Of a DNA stretch of 64,000 nucleotides, positions 58,166 to 64,000 are shown one piece after another. A program made the position numbers and the translations under genes. Positions within the stretch are counted from its first letter, which is position 1, and each line of letters starts with the position of its first letter. The notes under the pieces are model-generated. The model had not been told where the DNA came from and ran no database searches. It saw only the letters and a program-made list of their open reading frames with translations. Source of the DNA: Isoetes taiwanensis (lineage: Eukaryota; Streptophyta; Lycopodiopsida; Isoetales; Isoetaceae); the NCBI GenBank assembly GCA_021234155.1, contig JAJEKV010000083.1, positions 1,763,932 to 1,827,931 of the forward strand. Reading direction: 5' to 3'.

Positions 58166-58499
58166 AATTGGGATTATGTCTTAATTTTGGGATAAATTTT
58201 ATATTGCACTTTTTTAGTAACTTTGTTAAATTCACTTTTTTAGTAACTTTGTTGCCCTTAGACTAGAATAGACGTTAACATATAATCACACACGGGAATA
58301 TAAACTCACACCTTAACTTCAAATTACAAAATCATATATCATAGAACTCAAGTAGTACACAACTTTAATTAACTGTAGAAAAGATACATAGTAACCGTTT
58401 TTCATTTTTCCACTAGCATCCCCAAGGATATGAGAACCTTATTCCTTACATCCTGAGGTATTGTAACTCTCACTGTTTTACTAGGAATAGTTTTTGAGT

Positions 58500-61262
58500 C
58501 CACGAGTACAATACGGTTTCAATGTCTAGCCAAAGATCGATCACTTGGATTTCTCCTCCACCTCTTTGTCCAACAATCAATATCTTTCTTTATCTGGTGA
58601 CATTACTCAACCATGTAATGGACACCACCATTCCACGCCACCTTATTGAAGTTAACATCACCTTCTTCTTTGCAAATATCCGAGATAGTGTATCCCAACC
58701 ACAATCGGATAGGTCTCTAGATCTCTTTGGTTTTACTAATACAAATTGGTGGCACTCCACGCCGGGTAGAGAAGGTTCATAACAATCCATGCCTAAATAT
58801 TTTGGCCTATCCTTCTTAGGACCAACATAGTGTTTATCAGATTGAGGAGGAGCATATGCCTTCACAATGCTACTAATGGTACCATCATCTTCGTCAACAC
58901 CAGCTAATGTTTTCCACTTACTTTTTAGGGAACCACCCTTCTTTCAAATTTTCCGAGGATGTGTCTACCTCATCCAACAAGTTGATCACCTTCTTCCAAT
59001 AATCTATCAATGCACGATTAGTCTCATCTGAATTAGTTTGCCAATGCTTGATGTAGTCATTGATGCCATCCTTAGTCAAGCCCAATTGCTTGACTTCTTC
59101 AGTTGGTTTTAGAGCTTTTGGTTGACCAGGAGGTATCATAGGCTTGCCATTTGCATCCCTCGTACCAAATTTCTGCCCCCACCTCTCCACTTCTCCTCCG
59201 AAGGTCTCATTTCCATTGCATGATTGGAATCCCTTCTCTCACCCAAAAAGTGAATTGAAGAGGTCTAGAATGACCTTCCATGTCCAGAGCATAACCATCC
59301 ACAAAACTCTTCCAATCGCACTTCTTCTATGATAAATCCTATAGGAGATGGATTTGTACATCCATGAAATATTTCCAATAGCCCGGGAAAGTTGGTAACC
59401 CGCTCTTGTCTCCTCAATACATGACTATATTTTCCAAACAATGCATCCACATCCTCATGAGTATGTCCGGCATTAGGAACCCCAAATTGACTCTTTCAAA
59501 AATACCCACAAATATTAAGTAGGATAGGAAAGAAAACATCCACCGTTCTTATTTTGACCAAAGACAATTATCTAGTTGCAAGAGGAGCTTTGCAAGCAGA
59601 TCTCGAGGTTTAGCACGAGATGTTGAAGCTCCAACATGTTCATTAGGTCCATTCCTCCTAAATCTTGCCTTGCTAAACTTTTCAATACTATTAGGGTTCC
59701 ATCCAACAATGCACTATGTAGTGCCCGGCTAGTCAGAGGATCCCTCGTAGGTGACCATTGTAACCCTTCTCATAGTTTCTTAAACACCTCATGATACTCC
59801 CAATGTGAAAAATATGGACCATCACTCCACAACTCTAAACCGAAATGGCCATAATAGGTCTGGAGATCGCCCATGCAATATTGCCCCGGCCATTGAAATC
59901 TACAAAGGGTATGATCTTCCACATGACTTAGGAATGTACTTGAATTGTGGAAGACAAGTCTTCTCATAGTCCATTTTATCATGTATAATACATATATAGT
60001 TATTAGGTTCCATTGCAGATAAGGTCCTCCACATCCAATAAGTTGATCTACATGATAGTTGATCCGCTCATATGGTCCTTCATATGTTCCCTTATCTTTG
60101 CCCTTAGACTTGGTTGCACAGTCTTATCTAGTGTCTCCTTCAACTTAGCACATAAATTGCACTTGGCAAAGTTGTTTGAAGTTGCTATAGTCACATGCTT
60201 GAAATGCTTATTCCATAGCCTACTAAAACTGGGCTGGGATATAGAGGCCACTCCAAGTTCCCGAAGCAATGCATTTATTTCCTCTAATATGCTCTTCTCG
60301 GTACAATGGGATGGCAATCTCTTTCAACAATAACTCTACCCTGTTCATCCTTTTTACTCTTATGTGACATGTTTTCTGCATTTGAAATCCACATATCTTT
60401 CAAATATTTCCTTTGCACTATAGTTCTTGAGGTAGGCCTTACCAGGCCGGTGTTCCCATGCAATGCAATTTTACTACCATTTTCATGTCTCTTTGCCGGG
60501 TTGTGCCAAGAAGAGGTTGGAATTCCATGTATAGCCATCCATGCTTTTGAACATATCCACTTTCCATTCAATGGGAATCTTTTCTTCTTTGATCTTTCAT
60601 CCCCGAATTGCATAGCCAAATATGGTGTACATGAAATTCCTCCCGCTATCACACTTATGTTCCCCGATATGTAGCTCTTGCTCCCACCAACTCCTCTATT
60701 GTGAACATTCTAACACAAGAAGCCCAACAACATTCAGCTCCTCTAACCTTCATCATAGCTTCAGGAGAACAATCATAATCTGACTTGCATCTTTTGGTGG
60801 GATAATGTTTGAAAGTTGGAAGTGGCCTCTTGCTACACTGTGTTAACATTGTTGACAATGGTTCTACATCTATAGGAAACGTGTAGTTCCCCTCCAGTTG
60901 AATACTGTCCCTCGGCCATGCAACAATAGTTGGAACCTCTAGTTGCTTCACACAAGCTAGGCATTCTTGTTTGCCTGAACCCTTTTCCTTCCAATTGTCA
61001 TATAATTTTGAGATTGCCACACCTAACCTGTCCTCCCCTAATCTCTCATCATTCACTGCATTGATAGGATCTGCTAGAACAATAATCCCTTCTCCCATCA
61101 GCCTCTACATTTGCATGCATGCAGGGATCTTGACCTTTTGTTTTTCCAATCGACCAGTATAAAGTACAATTTCCTTTCCTTTGGCATCATCCTTTTCATT
61201 TGAGGTCTTTTCCTTTCCTTTGCCATCATCTTTGTCATCTTCATCCTTTTCATTTCTGGTCT
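58500..61262 (-). pseudogene. Second transposase-like gene (HTHEDVDALF family), frameshifted
   Basis: Minus strand, N to C: IIVLADPINAVNDERLGEDR, LYDNWKEKGSGKQECLACVK, IAGGISCTPYLAMQFGDERS, SQPSFSRLWNKHFKHVTIAT, NLCAKLKETLDKTVQPSLRA, MWRTLSAMEPNNYICIIHDK then MDYEKTCLPQF, LLQLDNC, HTHEDVDALFGKYSHVLRRQ, and a C-terminus YAPPQSDKHYVGPKKDRPKY. The series HDKMDYEKT, QLDN and HTHEDVDALF is a conserved signature in a widespread group of eukaryotic transposon ORFs; the Asp residues are probable catalytic positions. Several frameshifts and stops inactivate it. The N-terminal Lys/Asp/Glu repeat region is split off by the retrocopy insertion and resumes at 62,851. Confidence 0.65.
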
Positions 61263-61265
61263 TTT

Positions 61266-62770
61266 TTTTTTTTTTTTTTTTTTGTAGGCAAGATATTTAA
61301 ATTTTATTAATAAGTAAAACAGGTACATGACCTTATTTGGTGGCTCCACAATAGGCCAGATATGCAAGATCAAAACATTGGTCACCAGATAGAAAGAAGT
61401 ATCACCAACATTCCAAAATCAGGAGTCTATAATACTCTGATATGGGTCTTCCCTACTTGAACAAAGATTGAGATCCGTGCGTAGACCGGAACCGCAGCCA
61501 TTTGAAGCTCACCACCGGACGATGCAAGCAATTGAAGGGCTTTGGAAGCAACTATCATTCCGCGCATTTACTCGGCCTAGAATCCATCCTGCAAACTTGT
61601 ACTATAGAAGATCATGTCCCCGTTCCAATTATGTACTGAGGGACTCAATGCTCCCTCTTCCAATAATGCAGAAGATAATGCTGGCCTGCCCGCTAGGGGT
61701 GGTCCAATCGCTATTCAAAGTCCTCCTACTACTAGCATAGGCCATAGTTGCAAAATGCTCAACTTCCTCACTGATCCAGAGTCAAGTTCCCCTTGGACAC
61801 TTGAATAACAGCTCAGTAAATCAGCAGCGGTAAAGTAACCCTGGTCTCCCGCCCAAGATTACTTAATCTGACCCCTTTCACTATCCAGAGAAGTTCAGAG
61901 CCATGCCCGGCCCATAGAACCTAATTTCCCTTTAGCCGGGAAAGGGGCGGGGATGACATTGAATTAGCCAGGACTAAGTTACATCTCAAGGTGCCACAAC
62001 TTAACAACAGAATAACCAAAGATGCATCCGACATCTGCATTCCATAGACATGCACCCGCACCCACAAGATCTGCAGCTCTTGAAAGGGAAGGACAACCCA
62101 TTAACTGCAAACACTGGTTGCACAATTACCTATAATGCTGCATTTATCATGAACTCTTGCAAGCTGAACACAGTCCAGGTTCTCCAATATCTGTTTCTGG
62201 CTCAAAACCATCATAAAAACTTGCAACATATCAGCTGCATTCAACCCGAAGACTGCAGTGAGTGCAGCCAGAACCACAACAGACATGGCCTTCCTATTGT
62301 TGCAGTGAGTGCAACAAAAGAGGTTTAACCTACAAACTGAATGACAAGCTTAAAATATGCTTCTGAGCCCATAGCGGCAGCCAACAAGAGAATGAGACAG
62401 AGGGCAAATTTTGAGCATCGCTCAAAGATGCCCGAGTCTTGACACACAAGTCAGCCTCGCTATCTTTAGCCTATTGAGATCGGAATCCGGAGAAAAGCAA
62501 CAAAGACACTTCTTACCGGTCCACAATCTTATGCTACGATGGCAAAGCACTAGGAGCAGCGGCCCAACCCCAGCACTGAACTTCGAATGCACAAGATCCT
62601 CCGAAGGTGACCAGCAGGCCGATCATGCTACTATACCCGGACCTCGAAAGCACAACGGCAAAGAAATGATCATGCTGCTCTTCCAGCTATGGTAACCTTG
62701 CTTCTCGAGTCTGCACGCAACGGGCGGCCGCCGCCGCCGCCCTAAACGTCGCCAGAAACCCTAGCCATCT
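61266..62770 (-). mobile_element. Retrocopy with poly(A) and 14-bp target duplication
   Basis: On the minus strand the insert begins near 62,770 with AGGGTTTCTGGCGACG and a GGC-repeat-rich leader, like a plant mRNA 5' end. It finishes with AATAAA, about 16 bases, and a run of 22 A (T at 61262-61283 on the plus strand). The 14 bases ATTTCTGGTCTTTT occur at 61252-61265 and 62851-62864. A frame at 62286-62101 reads MSVVVLAALTAVFGLNAADM and may be part of a membrane protein, but the rest is broken and I cannot name the parent. A LINE-mobilised processed transcript or a truncated LINE are both possible. Confidence 0.75.
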
Positions 62771-62939
62771 CCCCCAATGATGGTGATCAAGGCAAGGAAA
62801 AATCCCCAACTAATGAAGATGACAAAGATGATGGGAAAAGAAAGGAAAAGATTTCTGGTCTTTTCCTTTCTTTTCCCATCATCTTTGTCATCTTCATTAG
62901 TTGGGGATTTTTCCTTGCCTTGATCACCATCATTGGGGG
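62771..62939. repeat. Perfect 81-bp inverted repeat, 7-base loop
   Basis: Bases 62771-62851 are the exact reverse complement of 62859-62939, with TTTCTGG as the loop. The right arm is part of the original transposase N-terminal coding sequence (minus-strand GDQGKEKSPTNEDDKDDGKR). The left arm is an inverted extra copy of it at the 5' junction of the retrocopy. Perfect identity means it is either very recent or an assembly artefact. A transcript would fold into an uninterrupted hairpin. Confidence 0.95.
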
Positions 62940-62984
62940 CCTTGGGGGATTTAGCATTTTGCATGCCATTGACCTAAAATGCAT
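62851..62984 (-). pseudogene. N-terminal fragment of the second transposase-like gene
   Basis: Encodes AKSPKAPNDGDQGKEKSPTN, then EDDKDDGKRKEKTRN, an acidic-basic low-complexity region. Its end joins directly, across the retrocopy, to EKDEDDKDDGKGKEKTSNEK at 61,262-61,190. The join is seamless at the duplicated target, which proves the two pieces were one coding sequence before insertion. Confidence 0.7.
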
Positions 62985-63029
62985 AAAAACCTATAGTAAG
63001 TTAGCATATCCAAATAACATCTCCCTAAC

Positions 63030-63400
63030 ATGTTCTTAAATGAAAGTTAACCTTAATAATAACCTTAATAACCTATAATAACTTAATCTATAATAATAAT
63101 AAGTTAACCTATAATATATTAACTTATAATAACCTTAAATGTTGTAACCTTAGAAACAACTTTAAAGCTTATTATAGGTTAGCACTTTTAAGGTTAGAAG
63201 TTTTAAGGTTAAAACTTCTAACCTTCAATAAATATAACCTTAAAACTTCTAAAACTTAAAACTTCTAAATTCAAATTCATAAACTTTTAAACTTATAACC
63301 TTATTTATGAACTTAAAAATATTAACCTTAACTAATAGCCTTAACTTATAAACCTTAAAACTATTAACCTTAAATCTTATAACTTATAACCCTTGTAATA
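63030..63400. repeat. AACCTTAA-type simple-sequence region
   Basis: Irregular repeats of AACCTTAA, TTATAA and AAAACTTCTAA words over about 370 bp, with both orientations mixed. There is no fixed period and no coding content. Confidence 0.8.
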
Positions 63401-63639
63401 AATTTTCGCGGCAGTTATTATGGCGCGGTACGAATTTTTTAAAGCAGTTATTATTTCCAGTTTACAATCCCTTTCCAACTTTTCCAGCTTTTCTGTCTCT
63501 CTTTCGAACTGCGCTTTCGACCTATCTGCAATCGGCTTTTACGGCTTTCGCTCACAATTTAAAGGCTTCAATCTGCGCATGCAATCTAAGCTATCTCGAC
63601 TTCAATCTGGTTGAAGACATCATGCTTTTCGTTAGCTTC

Positions 63640-63990
63640 AATCTCGACTTCTCGCCCTTCGGCTTCTATCTGCATCAATCTCGACTTTTCGGCTTCTATC
63701 TGCTTTAAACTCGGCTTCTATATGCTTTAAACTCGGCTTTTTGAGCTTTTTGGCTTCTACAATCATCTGCTTTAGGGTTTTCGGCTCAATACAAGGTTCT
63801 ATACAAGGTTTGTAGGCTCTATACAAGGTTTTCTGGTTTTTTTGGCTTTTCGGCTCTCTACAATCTCTCTGACTTTGAATAACTTTGGTTTTTTGTGTTA
63901 AAGCTTCTCGGCTGCTATTGCTTTTTCTCCAAATTAGCTGCTATTGCTTTTTCTCGGCTTCTTAAGGCTTCTCGAATCACTTCTTAAGGT
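63640..63990 (+). repeat. CGGCTTCTATCTGCTTTAAA-type degenerate tandem repeat
   Basis: Pyrimidine-rich sequence in which CTCGGCTTC, CGGCTTCTATCTGC and CTATACAAGGTTT recur with irregular spacing to the window edge. The minus-strand frame across it (IEPCIEPK, KADRSRKVEIDADRSRR) reflects the repeat. The array probably continues beyond the window. Confidence 0.7.
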
Positions 63991-64000
63991 TTCGGCTCGA

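Noticed and set aside
62101-62286. Retrocopy as a DUF1218-type membrane protein cDNA
   Set aside because: The hydrophobic start is suggestive, but the remaining frames do not support a full match. Left unnamed.
1-64000. CRISPR arrays, bacterial operons, rRNA genes
   Set aside because: Repeats here are transposon ends, minisatellites or simple sequence. Introns, poly(A) tails and plant gene fragments show a eukaryotic nuclear origin.

Overview
The window looks like nuclear DNA from a land plant with a large, transposon-filled genome. Plant markers are an AKS/FBH-type bHLH gene, a 14-3-3 exon, a plant-type prolyl 4-hydroxylase exon pair, a chromovirus integrase-chromodomain fragment and GT-AG introns of about 90-145 bp. 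A fern or another seedless plant is my best guess from the long degraded intergenic space and the mix of element families. The sequence alone does not prove it. There are no convincing intact protein genes, CRISPR arrays, rRNA genes or complete tRNA genes.

Layout. 1-13.6 kb: diverged repeats and unrecognised coding relics, including a minus-strand relic at 3.4-5.4 kb, a 0.6-kb direct repeat pair at 5.8 and 7.7 kb, and an A-rich, T-poor stretch at 8.4-10.9 kb. 13.6-18.7 kb: one decayed LINE (ORF1-like coiled coil, endonuclease, reverse transcriptase, CCHC finger), whose endonuclease is split by a 0.6-kb Copia gag-protease fragment without LTRs. 18.9-20.6 kb: two spliced exons of a prolyl 4-hydroxylase next to a Helitron/Pif1-type helicase relic. 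21.7-24.5 kb: two minus-strand LINE fragments with poly(A) tails. 24.9-25.5 kb: a fold-back element. 28.4-29.3 kb: a relic that may be a beta-class amino-methyltransferase. 34.1 kb: a hAT-type MITE with an exact 8-bp duplication.

35.2-41.6 kb and 54.1-56.5 kb are two Helitron-like elements of one family. They share about 60 bp at the 5' end (starting TC) and about 55 bp at the 3' end (hairpin, then CTAG before T). The larger carries two polypurine tracts near its ends and fragments of an ankyrin gene. The smaller carries a clean 14-3-3 exon. Between them, 41,945-49,409 is a 7.5-kb DNA transposon with imperfect terminal inverted repeats and ATTA on both sides. It holds a decayed RNase-H-like transposase-type gene, a glutamate-rich ORF, and an opposing gene with an FCP1/NIF-type phosphatase domain. 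At 50.6-52.5 kb a bHLH transcription factor gene is interrupted in its DNA-binding domain by a 657-bp non-autonomous hAT element with an 8-bp target duplication.

57.1-58.2 kb is a Ty3/gypsy integrase-chromodomain fragment. 58.5-63.0 kb is a second transposase-like gene (motif HTHEDVDALF), broken by a 1.5-kb retrocopy with poly(A) and a 14-bp target duplication. The 5' junction of that retrocopy carries an exact 81-bp inverted copy of the flanking target, giving a perfect hairpin. The last kilobase is simple-sequence repeat. Most of the window records successive insertions, exon captures and decay, not a working operon or pathway.
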